A stretch of 57,438 nucleotides of DNA from Ascidiaceihabitans sp. (GCA_029251465.1 JAQXDI010000084.1:1-57438); one strand, 5' to 3'; shown: positions 44,293 through 53,961, numbered from the stretch's first letter. Notes: generated from the sequence alone by a model not told the origin. Numbers and translations: made by a program.

Positions 44293-46977
44293 TTATGCAG
44301 CGGCAAGCGAACGCAAAACGTAGTGCAAAACGCCACCGTGCTCGATGTATTCAATCTCGATCGCGGTATCGATACGGCATTTCAGGCTGATCTCGTGCAC
44401 AGTTCCGTCCGCCATTGTGATAGTGCAGGGCACCTCTTGCAGCGGCTGGATTGTGTCGAGGCCCGAGATAGAAACCGTTTCGTCACCGGTCAGACCCAGC
44501 GATTTGCGGCTCACGCCATTTGTGAACTCGAACGGGATCACACCCATGCCAACAAGGTTGGAGCGGTGGATACGTTCAAAGCTTTCGGAAATGACCGCCT
44601 TGACACCCAGCAATGCTGTGCCCTTGGCGGCCCAGTCGCGTGATGACCCGGCACCGTATTGTTCGCCGCCAAAGATCACCAGCGGTGTACCGGCAGCTTG
44701 ATGCGCCATGGCCGCGTCGTAGATCGATGTTTGTGCGCCGTCTGGCCCTTTGGTGTAGCCACCCTCGACCCCGTCCAGCATCTCGTTTTTGATGCGGATG
44801 TTGGCGAACGTGCCGCGCATCATCACTTCGTGGTTGCCACGACGCGATCCGTACGAGTTGAATTCGCGCACAGGCACTTGGCGTTCGGTCAGGTACTGGC
44901 CAGCAGGCGTGTCAGCCTTGAACGAACCGGCAGGGCTGATGTGGTCGGTCGTGATCATGTCGCCCAAAACCGCCAGCACTTTGGCGTCATTGATGTTTGA
45001 AATCACGCCTGGCTCGGCACCCATTCCTTGGAAGTAGGGCGGGTTTTGCACGTAGGTCGATTGGGCTGGCCAGTCGTAGGTCAACGCGTCGGTGGTTTCG
45101 ACCGCTTGCCATTTTTCGTCGCCTTTGAACACGTCCGCATACTTGGTCTGGAATGCTTCGCGTGTGACAGTTTGTTCAACCAATTCAGCGACTTCTTGGG
45201 TCGTGGGCCAGATGTCTTTCAAGAAGACGTCATTGCCGTCTTTGTCTTGACCGATGGCGTCCGAGGCCAGATTGATGTCCAACGTACCGGCCAGTGCGTA
45301 GGCCACAACCAGCGGCGGGGAGGCCAGATAGTTGGCGCGCACGTCGGGTGAAATACGCCCTTCAAAGTTGCGGTTGCCGGACAATACTGAGGTCGCAACC
45401 AAATCGCCGTCAGCGATGGCTTTGGACAGTTCAGCTTGGATCGGACCAGAGTTACCGATGCATGTGGTGCAGCCATAACCGACAAGGTTGAAGCCGATTT
45501 TATCGAGGTCTTCTTGCAATCCAGCGGCCTCAAGATAGGCGGACACAACTTGTGATCCAGGGGCCAGAGACGTTTTGACCCAAGGTTGGCGGTTCATGCC
45601 CAAGGCAGCGGCCTTGCGGGCCACCAAACCTGCGCCGATCATGACGTAGGGGTTGGATGTGTTGGTGCACGACGTGATTGACGCGATCACAACTTTGCCG
45701 GATTCCATGGTGTAATCTTCACCGTCCACGGCCACTTCTTTGTGCATCGGGCGCTTGAACGTCTCTTCCATTTCGCGGCGGAAGGCGGTCTGGCCGTCGG
45801 TCAGTGCCACGTAATCTTGTGGGCGTTTGGGGCCGGAAATCGCAGGAACGATTGTGCCCATGTCGAGGTGCAGGGTGTCTGTGTAGATTGGGGCGTAATC
45901 ATCGCCGCGCCAGAAACCGTTTTCCTTGGCGTAGGCTTCGACCAGCGCGATGCGGTCCTCGTCACGACCGGTTGTGCGCAAGTAGCGCAGCGTTTCGCCG
46001 TCGATCGGGAAGAAACCACAGGTCGCGCCGTATTCCGGTGCCATGTTGCCGATGGTCGCGCGGTCTGCGAGGGGCAGGCGGTTCAACCCTTCGCCGTAGA
46101 ATTCGACGAATTTGCCAACAACGCCTTTGGCGCGCAGCAGCTCAACCACTTTCAACACCAGATCCGTACCGGTGGTGCCTTCCATCATGGAACCCGTCAG
46201 CTCGAAGCCGATAACTTCGGGGATCAGCATTGAGATCGGCTGACCCAACATCGCGGCCTCAGCCTCGATGCCGCCGACGCCCCAGCCCAAAACGGCCGCG
46301 CCGTTGACCATGGTGGTGTGGCTATCCGTACCGACCAGCGTGTCAGGATAGGCAACTTGGTTGCCGTGTTGATCTGCATCTGTCCAAACGGTTTGCGACA
46401 GATATTCAAGGTTCACCTGGTGGCAGATGCCGGTGCCGGGCGGTACAACGCGAAAGTTATTAAACGCGTTCTGGCCCCATTTCAGGAAGGTGTAGCGTTC
46501 CATGTTGCGTTCGTATTCGCGGTCGACGTTCATCTGGAACGCGCGCGCATTGCCAAACTCATCAATCATTACCGAGTGGTCGATGACCAGATCAACAGGA
46601 TTCAGTGGGTTGATTTGCTCTGCGTCGCCGCCAAGGGACACCAACGCGTCACGCATTGCGGCCAAATCAACAACAGCTGGAACGCCGGTGAAATCTTGCA
46701 ACAAAACGCGGGCAGGGCGGTACGCAATCTCGCGCGGGTTCTTGCCGCCTTGGGCACCCCATTGTGCAAATGCTTTGATGTCGTCGACGGTGACCGTCTT
46801 GCCATCTTCAAAGCGCAGCATGTTTTCCAGAACCACTTTCAACGCGGCAGGCAGCTTGGCGAAATCACCAAGGCCAGCGGCCGTCGCGGCAGGGATCGAG
46901 TAATAATCAACAGATTGATCGCCAACTGTCAGCGTTTTGCGCGTCTTGGCGGTGTCGTGTCCAACTGTAATGGGCAT
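44293..46977 (-). CDS. acnA: Aconitate hydratase A
   Basis: The 894-residue [4Fe-4S] enzyme interconverts citrate and isocitrate in the TCA cycle. Cluster cysteines are in ASITSCTNTSNP (one) and GYGCTTCIGNSGP (two). TDSHTTMVNGAAVLGWGVGG and SRDWAAKGTALLGVKAVI with a conserved C-terminal swivel domain complete it. The length and order match AcnA/IRP1-type aconitases rather than AcnB. It is a single gene. The 248 bases between it and the DUF1223 gene carry both divergent promoters and no gene. Confidence 0.97.
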   Translation of the reverse strand: MPITVGHDTAKTRKTLTVGDQSVDYYSIPAATAAGLGDFAKLPAALKVVLENMLRFEDGKTVTVDDIKAFAQWGAQGGKNPREIAYRPARVLLQDFTGVPAVVDLAAMRDALVSLGGDAEQINPLNPVDLVIDHSVMIDEFGNARAFQMNVDREYERNMERYTFLKWGQNAFNNFRVVPPGTGICHQVNLEYLSQTVWTDADQHGNQVAYPDTLVGTDSHTTMVNGAAVLGWGVGGIEAEAAMLGQPISMLIPEVIGFELTGSMMEGTTGTDLVLKVVELLRAKGVVGKFVEFYGEGLNRLPLADRATIGNMAPEYGATCGFFPIDGETLRYLRTTGRDEDRIALVEAYAKENGFWRGDDYAPIYTDTLHLDMGTIVPAISGPKRPQDYVALTDGQTAFRREMEETFKRPMHKEVAVDGEDYTMESGKVVIASITSCTNTSNPYVMIGAGLVARKAAALGMNRQPWVKTSLAPGSQVVSAYLEAAGLQEDLDKIGFNLVGYGCTTCIGNSGPIQAELSKAIADGDLVATSVLSGNRNFEGRISPDVRANYLASPPLVVAYALAGTLDINLASDAIGQDKDGNDVFLKDIWPTTQEVAELVEQTVTREAFQTKYADVFKGDEKWQAVETTDALTYDWPAQSTYVQNPPYFQGMGAEPGVISNINDAKVLAVLGDMITTDHISPAGSFKADTPAGQYLTERQVPVREFNSYGSRRGNHEVMMRGTFANIRIKNEMLDGVEGGYTKGPDGAQTSIYDAAMAHQAAGTPLVIFGGEQYGAGSSRDWAAKGTALLGVKAVISESFERIHRSNLVGMGVIPFEFTNGVSRKSLGLTGDETVSISGLDTIQPLQEVPCTITMADGTVHEISLKCRIDTAIEIEYIEHGGVLHYVLRSLAAA

Positions 46978-47225
46978 GTGGGCTCTTCCTTTGGGGTAGA
47001 GTTGCGGGAATGGCTTTGGGTGCGGTTTGCCTTATGAAACGTCTCGGATCAACCGTAAATTGGGCCTATGCGGCAAAATGTATACCATTGTGTACCGAAA
47101 CATGCTGTCAATTGAACGCATTTACGTGATCAGAAGTGTTGCAAGTATCAAGAAACCTTGATTGGTCATTTCAGTCACGCTTCATTAGGGATGAGGGACG
47201 ACATGAACAACGGATCAAAAACGCC

Positions 47226-47918
47226 ATGAAACGACTGTTATCCAGCACTGCTGCCGCATTTTTTGCATTCGCTGCCCCCACGTGGGCCGGATCGCCTGTA
47301 GTGGTTGAATTGTTTACGTCGCAGGGCTGTTCCTCTTGCCCGCCTGCGGATGCAATGTTGCACGAATTGGCCGAACGCGATGACGTGATCGCCTTGGCGC
47401 TGCACGTGGATTACTGGGACTACATCGGTTGGAAGGATGAATTCGCCAAGCCAGCCTATTCCAAACGCCAGCGTGAATACGCCATAATCGGGCACCGCCG
47501 ATCGGTTTACACTCCGCAAATGGTCATCAATGGCGAAACCGATGTGGTTGGCGCAAAGGCGATGCAATTGTCCGAAGCCTTGGCGCAGCACGCAGCGAAA
47601 CCTGCGCTGGTGGATGTCGAAATCGCACGCCAGGGCCGTAATTTGCAGATTAACGCCGTTTCAAACGGGGCCAAAGGGCCGTTTGTTGTGAACCTAGTGC
47701 GCTATACACCCCGGTCGAAAACACGGATTACGCGGGGCGAAAATGCAGGGCACACACTAAGTTATGCCAACGTCGCGCATGACTGGAAGATCGTCAAAGA
47801 ATGGGACGGCCGTGCACCGTTGAACATGACGGCGGATCTAGACGGAGACGAACCAGTTGTTGTTATCATTCAACAAAACCGGTTTGGGCCGATCATGGCA
47901 GCAGCGCGTTTGCGCTAA
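47226..47918 (+). CDS. DUF1223 thioredoxin-like secreted protein
   Basis: The 230-residue protein has a signal peptide (MKRLLSSTAAAFFAFAAPTW, cleavage after WAG or nearby) and a thioredoxin-like fold. Its CxxC sits in LFTSQGCSSCPPADAMLHEL. HVDYWDYIGWKD and YTPQMVINGETDVVG are the other DUF1223 hallmarks. It probably acts in the periplasm in redox chemistry, unproven for the family. An in-frame start at 47136 adds 30 non-signal residues and is rejected. The stop overlaps the convergent acyltransferase gene by four bases. Confidence 0.88.
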   Translation: MKRLLSSTAAAFFAFAAPTWAGSPVVVELFTSQGCSSCPPADAMLHELAERDDVIALALHVDYWDYIGWKDEFAKPAYSKRQREYAIIGHRRSVYTPQMVINGETDVVGAKAMQLSEALAQHAAKPALVDVEIARQGRNLQINAVSNGAKGPFVVNLVRYTPRSKTRITRGENAGHTLSYANVAHDWKIVKEWDGRAPLNMTADLDGDEPVVVIIQQNRFGPIMAAARLR

Positions 47919-48817
47919 AAATGATCGGGGCGCCACCGGCGGTGCATCCAAAGCCACTGGTCAGGATGTGCACGGATTTGCGCGCTGAGGCTGTCGTTCA
48001 TCGCTTGGGTCATGGTCAGGGCATCTGAATGCGGGATCGGTTCTTCTAGCTCGGTGTCAAAACTGATCCCGTCGGGTTGGCGAATGCCATAATACGGAAC
48101 CAGCAAGGCATCAAAACGCAGCGCAATCTTTGCCGCAGACACGGCCGTGCGCGCAGGTTTGCCGACAAAATCCATAACAGGCGCACCAAAGACGTGTTGA
48201 TCAAACAGCAACACAGCCTGACCACCTTTTTTGAGATGACGCACAAACCCTGCGGTGCCTTTGTTCCCCTGAGGAAACATTGTGCCGCCAATCGCTTCCA
48301 TCGTTTTAACGTAGTGAGCGTTGAAATAAGGGTTGGACATGTTGCGGTACAGCCCACCAAAATTGAACCCGTGCGTTGTCAGGGCGGCCCGCGTTGTCTC
48401 GTAATTACCCAAATGTCCGGTGACCAGAATGATCGGACGACCCGCGGCTTGGGCGGCTTTGATCGCCTCGAATCCGACGCCTGACATCGGGTGATGATCC
48501 ATGCGGGCCATCATGTCTTTGGTCGAATAGTTTTCGATCAAGGCGCGACCAAAGTTGTTCAGGCAAGCTTTGGCCGTCACGCGGCGTTCTTCAATGTCCA
48601 TATCAGGAAAAACATGAGCAAGATTTTCGAGCGCGCGGCGACGATATCCGGCCAAAGGCCCGAAAACATTTGCCACCAGGGCCCCAAGCAAGCGCACGCG
48701 CGTTGTGTACGGAAGTATCAAGGCACACCGGATCACACCGGAAATAATCGCGTTTGACACGTAATGCGTGGCGCGTTCCCTGAACGGTGCAACGGGTTTT
48801 TCGGCGGATTTCGTCAT
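47915..48817 (-). CDS. Lysophospholipid acyltransferase, LpxL/LpxM (HtrB) family
   Basis: The 300-residue membrane-bound acyltransferase carries the catalytic block ILVTGHLGNYETTRAALTTH with the HxxxxE pair. FGGLYRNMSNPYFN, QAVLLFDQHVFGAP and the closing QWLWMHRRWRP are also present. The family adds secondary acyl chains to Kdo2-lipid A. The exact position specificity cannot be told by eye. It is on the same strand as the DMT exporter gene upstream, with 25 bases between them. Confidence 0.9.
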   Translation of the reverse strand: MTKSAEKPVAPFRERATHYVSNAIISGVIRCALILPYTTRVRLLGALVANVFGPLAGYRRRALENLAHVFPDMDIEERRVTAKACLNNFGRALIENYSTKDMMARMDHHPMSGVGFEAIKAAQAAGRPIILVTGHLGNYETTRAALTTHGFNFGGLYRNMSNPYFNAHYVKTMEAIGGTMFPQGNKGTAGFVRHLKKGGQAVLLFDQHVFGAPVMDFVGKPARTAVSAAKIALRFDALLVPYYGIRQPDGISFDTELEEPIPHSDALTMTQAMNDSLSAQIRAHPDQWLWMHRRWRPDHF

Positions 48818-48842
48818 GGCACCTGTTTAAGGCAAGAGGGGC

Positions 48843-49730
48843 TTAGAGCGCGGTTTTAGCCTTGCGGGCCACGCGCGTTTCACGATGCCAAACATATAGG
48901 CCCGCCCCGACAATCACAAGCGCACCAACAACTGTCCACGCGTCAGGAACTTCGGCAAACAAGAACAGGCCAAAGAGGATTGAAAACACCAAGCCCGAAT
49001 AGTTGAACGGGGCAAGCAGACCGGCTTCGGCCATGCTAAGCGCGCGGATCAGCAGCATTTGTCCGGTGGCGCCAAACAGGCCGATCAAACCCATCAGCGC
49101 GACGGCTTTTAGGGTTAACGGCTGCCAGTAAAACGGAACAATCAGGCTCAGGATCACGGTGCCGACAAGGCCGGTGTAAAACAGCGACGTCCAGACGTTT
49201 TCGTCCGGTCCAATGCGACGGGTGATCAATGTGTAGGCGGCAAAACATGTGGCTGCGCAGAGTGGCAACAGGGCGACGGGCGAAAACACATCAGTTCCAG
49301 GGCGGATGATGATGAACGCGCCAATCATTGCGACAACGATGGCGGCGATACGGCGTTGGCCCAATGCTTCGCCCAAGAAAATTGCGCCGCCCATGGTGAT
49401 CAGCATTGGATTGAGGCTCATCACAGCGGCGGCTTCGGCCAAGCCAATCCGGCCCAAGGCGAGGAAGTAAAAGAATGTTGCCATCATCAGCAGGATCGAA
49501 CGGGTGACCTGCAATTTTGGATAGTGGCTGCGAACAACACTGCGTAGACGTGGTGCCACGAGGATCAGAACCAACAGCATTTGCACCGTGTAGCGCGCCC
49601 AAAGTGCCGGCATAGCGCCAGTGATCGGGCTGATGAATTTGACGCAAACATCCATGCAGGTAAAGCAAAAGATAGCCAGCACCGCGAGGGTTATGGCGCG
49701 TGGATTTGCCGAAGCAGAAGGTGCCGTCAT
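48843..49730 (-). CDS. EamA-family DMT exporter
   Basis: The 295-residue inner-membrane protein has ten helices and two EamA domains: FCFTCMDVCVKFISPITGAM in the first and LLPLCAATCFAAYTLITRRI in the second. MSLNPMLITMGGAIFLGEAL is the conserved pore region. It is a drug/metabolite transporter of unknown substrate. The ATG at 49728-49730 is preferred over an upstream frame that adds 38 residues without membrane or signal character. Confidence 0.85.
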   Translation of the reverse strand: MTAPSASANPRAITLAVLAIFCFTCMDVCVKFISPITGAMPALWARYTVQMLLVLILVAPRLRSVVRSHYPKLQVTRSILLMMATFFYFLALGRIGLAEAAAVMSLNPMLITMGGAIFLGEALGQRRIAAIVVAMIGAFIIIRPGTDVFSPVALLPLCAATCFAAYTLITRRIGPDENVWTSLFYTGLVGTVILSLIVPFYWQPLTLKAVALMGLIGLFGATGQMLLIRALSMAEAGLLAPFNYSGLVFSILFGLFLFAEVPDAWTVVGALVIVGAGLYVWHRETRVARKAKTAL

Positions 49731-49889
49731 ATTGTCACGTGTCGCATGATCTGGCCCCGCAGTTGGTGCCAACGTCCCCTTGGCATACGGCAAGAACGCG
49801 CAGGAAAAGCGAGCAGTTTCAAGCGGTTTCGATGCGCACACCAAACGATTGTCGCAAACAGGCCGTGTCGCAATGATTGCCAGCGTCGA

Positions 49890-50981
49890 TTACTCGCCGT
49901 CAGCAGGTTCATCATCGGGGACCAGCAACAAGATGTCGCCGGACGTTTCCATGGCCCGAACCGTTGCAATGATCGCGCTCATGGCGGCATCGACATCTGC
50001 TTGTTTCGGTTTGTCCAGTTCTTGCACTTCTTCGCGCAACTGATCAGCCATCCGTCCTGACATGTTTTCTAGGATGTAATCCGCAGAGGCTTGCATACCG
50101 CCCGCCGCAGCACCCGCGATGGCGAGCACCAGATCGCCCGGAGCAACATCGCGCAAAATGCGCGGAATATCGCGTGGTGCGATACGTTCGGGAATATTGC
50201 CAAAGGTAAAGATCGCTTTGCGTACTGCTGTGGCGAACCCCTGATCGGTTTCATCAAGGCCCTCAAGCATGTCGTCGCGGGTCAGCGATGTTGACGAATT
50301 CAGGATTGCACCGACACGATCGACCGGATCATCGTCAAAGGCGCGCAACGGCTGCGCAGACAGTTGGGTCGCTAGGGACAACCCGATGCGGTCCACCGCA
50401 TCCGGCGACACACCGCTGGTTTGTGAAACGGCGTAGGTGATTTGACGCGCACGTGGTCCAGGCAGCATGCCCAGCAATTCGGCGGCTTTGCTGATCTCAA
50501 TTTTGGACAACATCACGGCCGCGACCTCAATGCTTTCGTCTTGCATCACCGGAAGCAGGGCGCTGACGCCCAAATCACGGATGCGCACCCACGGATCACC
50601 GGTTTGGCGCACGCCTGCCTCTTTGCGCAGTCGATCAGAGGTTTGTTTGCTGATTTTACCGTCCAAGGCCGTCAACGCGCCGGCGATACCACCGGGAAAG
50701 CTAAGGCCGATGCTGCTGACTTCGTTGGCGAATTCGGCGACCACGGACGCCAGTGTATCGCGGTCAACCACGCGCATTTTACCCATCTGCTGGGTCAGCT
50801 GCGCTTGCAGTTCTTCTGGCAAATCCTCAAGCGGGATATCAGCCCCTTCGTTCAGCAACAGACGCACGATAATTGCTGCCTTTGCCTTGCGACTAAGGTT
50901 CAGAATCGGTTTGGGAGTTGAGGGGAAGTCGGCCCCGCCCTGCGTCATCGCAGGCATCGGGGCCATAGGTACCAGATCCAT
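49890..50981 (-). CDS. fliG: Orphan FliG-like flagellar motor switch protein
   Basis: The 363-residue protein has FliG-type architecture: an N-terminal domain (LNLSRKAKAAIIVRLLLNEG), a middle ARM repeat (QDESIEVAAVMLSKIEISKA with LLGMLPGPRARQITYAVSQT) and a C-terminal torque domain (FGNIPERIAPRDIPRILRDV). The middle EHPQ-type motif is not in its usual form. No other flagellar gene is near. It starts at the ATG at 50979-50981 after AAGG; a TTG three codons upstream is also in frame. It may be the true rotor protein, placed away from the main flagellar locus, or a divergent copy. Confidence 0.7.
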   Translation of the reverse strand: MDLVPMAPMPAMTQGGADFPSTPKPILNLSRKAKAAIIVRLLLNEGADIPLEDLPEELQAQLTQQMGKMRVVDRDTLASVVAEFANEVSSIGLSFPGGIAGALTALDGKISKQTSDRLRKEAGVRQTGDPWVRIRDLGVSALLPVMQDESIEVAAVMLSKIEISKAAELLGMLPGPRARQITYAVSQTSGVSPDAVDRIGLSLATQLSAQPLRAFDDDPVDRVGAILNSSTSLTRDDMLEGLDETDQGFATAVRKAIFTFGNIPERIAPRDIPRILRDVAPGDLVLAIAGAAAGGMQASADYILENMSGRMADQLREEVQELDKPKQADVDAAMSAIIATVRAMETSGDILLLVPDDEPADGE

Positions 50982-50983
50982 TC

Positions 50984-51019
50984 GTGCCAACCTTGTGCTG
51001 TTTCACACAGGTTTGGCAC
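50984..51019. promoter_or_regulatory. Inverted repeat directly upstream of the fliG-like gene
   Basis: GTGCCAACC (50984-50992) and GGTTTGGCAC (51010-51019) are inverted copies with a single extra base and a 17-base loop. The left arm lies within a few bases of the ATG and around the ribosome binding site, so a hairpin in the mRNA could affect translation. It could alternatively be an operator. Confidence 0.35.
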
Positions 51020-51056
51020 ATAGGGGTAAAGAAACCCTCAAAGACCACGCAGCCTT

Positions 51057-51602
51057 TTAGTGGCTGTAGGTCACACCGGTTGCAATGGCGTTGGATAGCG
51101 ACTTGGCCGCCCAGGTGTCAGAACCGCCACGGGCATTGATTTCACGCAACTGTGCAATGGCACCGATTTTGTCGCCTTGATCCAACAGGCCTTGGCCCAT
51201 GTAAGATCGCGCAAGGATGTTGTCGGGGTTCGTATCCAGCGCTTGTTTGTAGAACACCATGGCCGCGTCGATGTTGCCCAATTTGCGGTTGGTGAACCCT
51301 TTGTACGTCAGCACGCGGTCTTCGTTTTGATCGGACATCGCGGCCAGCACGCCTTGGGCGTCTTCGTAACGACCCGCATAGGCCAATTCGCGCACAGCGT
51401 CGTACAGGCCCGTGTCATCTAGGCTGGATTTCTTGGGTTTCACACAGCGCTGCTTTTTCTCGTCCCAAACACGCACACCTTTGCAGTCTTTGCTGGTTTT
51501 GGTGGGCTTGGGGGCGGTTTCTTCGCCACCGCCTGCCGCATAGATCGGCGTGGCGATTGAAAATGGCAAAGTCAAAGCAGCTACAATCATGAACGTACGC
51601 AT
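51057..51602 (-). CDS. Secreted TPR protein
   Basis: The 181-residue protein has a signal peptide (MRTFMIVAALTLPFSIATPI, cleavage after YAA). A basic segment with two cysteines (SKDCKGVRVWDEKKQRCVKP) is followed by two or three TPR-like repeats (ELAYAGRYEDAQGVLAAM, RKLGNIDAAMVFYKQALDTN, GQGLLDQGDKIGAIAQLREI). It is periplasmic. The function is unknown; such proteins often act as scaffolds in envelope assembly. It is monocistronic by spacing. Confidence 0.75.
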   Translation of the reverse strand: MRTFMIVAALTLPFSIATPIYAAGGGEETAPKPTKTSKDCKGVRVWDEKKQRCVKPKKSSLDDTGLYDAVRELAYAGRYEDAQGVLAAMSDQNEDRVLTYKGFTNRKLGNIDAAMVFYKQALDTNPDNILARSYMGQGLLDQGDKIGAIAQLREINARGGSDTWAAKSLSNAIATGVTYSH

Positions 51603-51778
51603 AAGGTCGTCTCCTGTCTGGGTCTTTTGTTAATCATAGCGTTATAACCCGACAGGTCCCGAGTTTATTCGATCACGGCTACGTTATTTTGCTGTGCCTG
51701 TTGTGAACCTGCCTGTTCGGGGGGGCATTGCGGCGCAAATCCGGTGTGATCGGGGCAAGACAGCAAGGGCGCTGTGAC

Positions 51779-51808
51779 ACAAGGCGCACCCGCGGGGACG
51801 CGCCTTGT
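51779..51808 (-). terminator. Hairpin after purB
   Basis: ACAAGGCGC and GCGCCTTGT are a perfect nine-base inverted repeat with a 12-base GC-rich loop, ending ten bases past the purB stop on the minus strand. There is no T-run, so termination may depend on Rho, or the hairpin may stabilise the message. Confidence 0.55.
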
Positions 51809-51817
51809 ATCTGCGAT

Positions 51818-53122
51818 TTAGTCTTTGAACACGCGGGCGAAAATCGTGTCGACGTGTTTGGTGTGATAGCCCATGTCGAATTTCTCGTTGATCGCGTCTA
51901 CGGACAGGGCCGCGCAAACCTCTGGGTCAGCCAGCAGCTCTTCGCGGAAATCTGTGCGGAATTCCCAAACCTTCAAGGCATTGCGCTGCACCATTTTATA
52001 AGCGTCTTCGCGGTTTACACCGGCCTGGGTCAAGGCCAACAAAACCCGTTGGCTCATCACGAGGCCGGGGAATTTATTCATGTTGTCCAGCATGTTGTCC
52101 GGAAAGATCAGCATTTTGTCGATGACAGAGGTCATGCGCGACAGGGCAAAATCCAGCGTGATCGTGGCGTCGGGGCCGATGTTACGTTCAACGGAGGAAT
52201 GCGAAATGTCACGCTCGTGCCATAGGGCGACGTTTTCCAGCGCAGGGATGACCGTCATGCGCACAAGACGCGCCAGACCGGTCAGGTTTTCGGTCAACAC
52301 AGGGTTCTTTTTGTGCGGCATCGCGCTTGAGCCTTTTTGGCCCATGGAAAAGAACTCGGCGCCTTCCAACACTTCGGTGCGCTGCATGTGGCGCACTTCG
52401 ATCGCGATATTTTCAATCGAGGACGACACAACACCCAACGCCGCAAAGAACGCAGCGTGGCGATCGCGCGGGATGACTTGGGTTGAAATCGGTTCGACCT
52501 CAAGGCACAGTTGCGCGCAAACATGTTCTTCGACCTGCGGATCGACGTTGGCAAATGTGCCAACCGCACCAGAAATCGCACCGGTTGCGATTTCGGCGCG
52601 CGCCACATGCATGCGGGCCAAGTTGCGATCCATTTCCGCGTAGAAACGCGCGAACGTCAGGCCCATCGTGGTTGGTTCGGCGTGGATGCCGTGGCTGCGG
52701 CCAACACGCAGGGTATCTTTGTGCTCTAGCGCGCGGCGTTTCAAGGCGGCCATCAGCCCCTCGACACCGGCGATCAGAATGTCAGCGGCACGCACCAGTT
52801 GGACGTTGAAACAGGTGTCCAGCACGTCCGAGGATGTCATGCCTTGGTGCACAAAGCGTGCCTCGTCCGATCCGACATGTTCGGCCAAGTGGGTCAGAAA
52901 CGCGATGACGTCGTGCTTGGTTTCGGCTTCGATCTCGTCAATGCGGGCCACGTCGAATGTGACGTCTTTGGCTTTCCAGACCGCATCGGCGTTTTCGCGC
53001 GGGATGGTGCCCATGTTGGCCATTGCCTCACAGGCGTGGGCTTCGATCTCGTACCAGATTTTGAATTTGGTTTCGGGCGACCAAATGGCAACCATTTCAG
53101 GACGGGAATAGCGAGGGATCAT
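51818..53122 (-). CDS. purB: Adenylosuccinate lyase
   Basis: The 434-residue lyase of the fumarase/aspartase superfamily acts twice in purine synthesis (SAICAR to AICAR, and adenylosuccinate to AMP). The superfamily signature is GSSAMPHKKNPVLTENL near residue 265. HQGMTSSDVLDTCFNVQL, the catalytic His region GRSHGIHAEPTTMGLTFARF and SHSSVERNIGPDATITLD are present. AAAGG lies eight bases before the ATG. Confidence 0.96.
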   Translation of the reverse strand: MIPRYSRPEMVAIWSPETKFKIWYEIEAHACEAMANMGTIPRENADAVWKAKDVTFDVARIDEIEAETKHDVIAFLTHLAEHVGSDEARFVHQGMTSSDVLDTCFNVQLVRAADILIAGVEGLMAALKRRALEHKDTLRVGRSHGIHAEPTTMGLTFARFYAEMDRNLARMHVARAEIATGAISGAVGTFANVDPQVEEHVCAQLCLEVEPISTQVIPRDRHAAFFAALGVVSSSIENIAIEVRHMQRTEVLEGAEFFSMGQKGSSAMPHKKNPVLTENLTGLARLVRMTVIPALENVALWHERDISHSSVERNIGPDATITLDFALSRMTSVIDKMLIFPDNMLDNMNKFPGLVMSQRVLLALTQAGVNREDAYKMVQRNALKVWEFRTDFREELLADPEVCAALSVDAINEKFDMGYHTKHVDTIFARVFKD

Positions 53123-53220
53123 GCGCGCACCTTTTTGTGACTTTGACAGGGAGAGACTTTAATAAGTGTCGGGGGCCTCATAGACTGCGTGGGGCGCAAC
53201 AACAACCTAAGAGGCCACAA

Positions 53221-53559
53221 ATGAGACGGATCGCCGCGATTGCCTGTATGATTTGGCCAACCATCGGGGTGGCCGAAGAGGATTGGATCGCGCTGGACGA
53301 GGCGGGCATTCACGCCGCCCTTGACGCGCAAAAACTGATCTACAAAAGCGCCAACCAGACGTTCTACGTCTCTGGCAAAACTCTGTACAATCAAGGTGGT
53401 CGGCCAAGTTGGGGCAACTGGCGGGTGCAAAACGACCAATACTGCAGCCAGTGGCCGCCCAACGATCTGTGGGCGTGCTTTGATCTGGAAAAACAGGGGC
53501 CACAAGTCCGCTTTGTCGGGTTCAATGGTGATATCACCGTTGCGGAGTATGCTGAATAA
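53221..53559 (+). CDS. Small secreted protein of unknown function
   Basis: The 112-residue protein has a short signal peptide (MRRIAAIACMIWPTIGVAEE, cleavage after GVA). The mature part is rich in Trp and has YYSANQTF-like repeats (KSANQTFYVSGKTLYNQGG), SWGNWRVQNDQYCSQWPPND and LWACFDLEKQG. Two cysteines bracket the SQWPPNDLWA segment and could form a disulfide. I recognise the general pattern from Rhodobacteraceae but no function. Its stop is immediately followed by the ATG of the DUF6314 gene. Confidence 0.6.
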   Translation: MRRIAAIACMIWPTIGVAEEDWIALDEAGIHAALDAQKLIYKSANQTFYVSGKTLYNQGGRPSWGNWRVQNDQYCSQWPPNDLWACFDLEKQGPQVRFVGFNGDITVAEYAE

Positions 53560-53961
53560 ATGACGCGGACTTTGGCGGATTTTGTCGGGCGCTGGGCGAT
53601 TGAGCGCACGATCACGCATGTTGGTGCCGCGCGGGCTGATTTTCACGGGCATGCGACGTTTGAACCGGATGGGGATGGGCTGGCGTATCATGAAATTGGC
53701 ACGCTGGTGATCCAAGGGCATCCGCCAATGCAATCAGAACGACGCTACCGTTGGGACGCGGATTTGAACGTCTATTTTGATGATGGGCGTTTTTTTCACA
53801 CGGTTCCGCCATTGGGCGGGAAAACGCAGCACTGGTGTGACCCTGATGACTACGCTGTGGATTATGATTTTGGTGCTTGGCCCAACTGGACTGCGGACTG
53901 GCGCGTCCAAGGGCCTCGCAAAAATTACAGAATGCTGACTGGATACCGTAAAGCGGCATAA
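53560..53961 (+). CDS. DUF6314 family protein
   Basis: The 133-residue soluble protein has an all-beta, lipocalin-like pattern: FVGRWAIERTITHVGAARAD at the start, GDGLAYHEIGTLVIQG, SERRYRWDADLNVYFDDGRF, then HWCDPDDYAVDYDFGAWPNW and WRVQGPRKNYRMLTGYRK. These are the conserved parts of DUF6314. Function is unknown. It starts directly after the stop of the preceding secreted-protein gene, so the two are translationally linked. bioY follows after 69 bases. Confidence 0.78.
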   Translation: MTRTLADFVGRWAIERTITHVGAARADFHGHATFEPDGDGLAYHEIGTLVIQGHPPMQSERRYRWDADLNVYFDDGRFFHTVPPLGGKTQHWCDPDDYAVDYDFGAWPNWTADWRVQGPRKNYRMLTGYRKAA

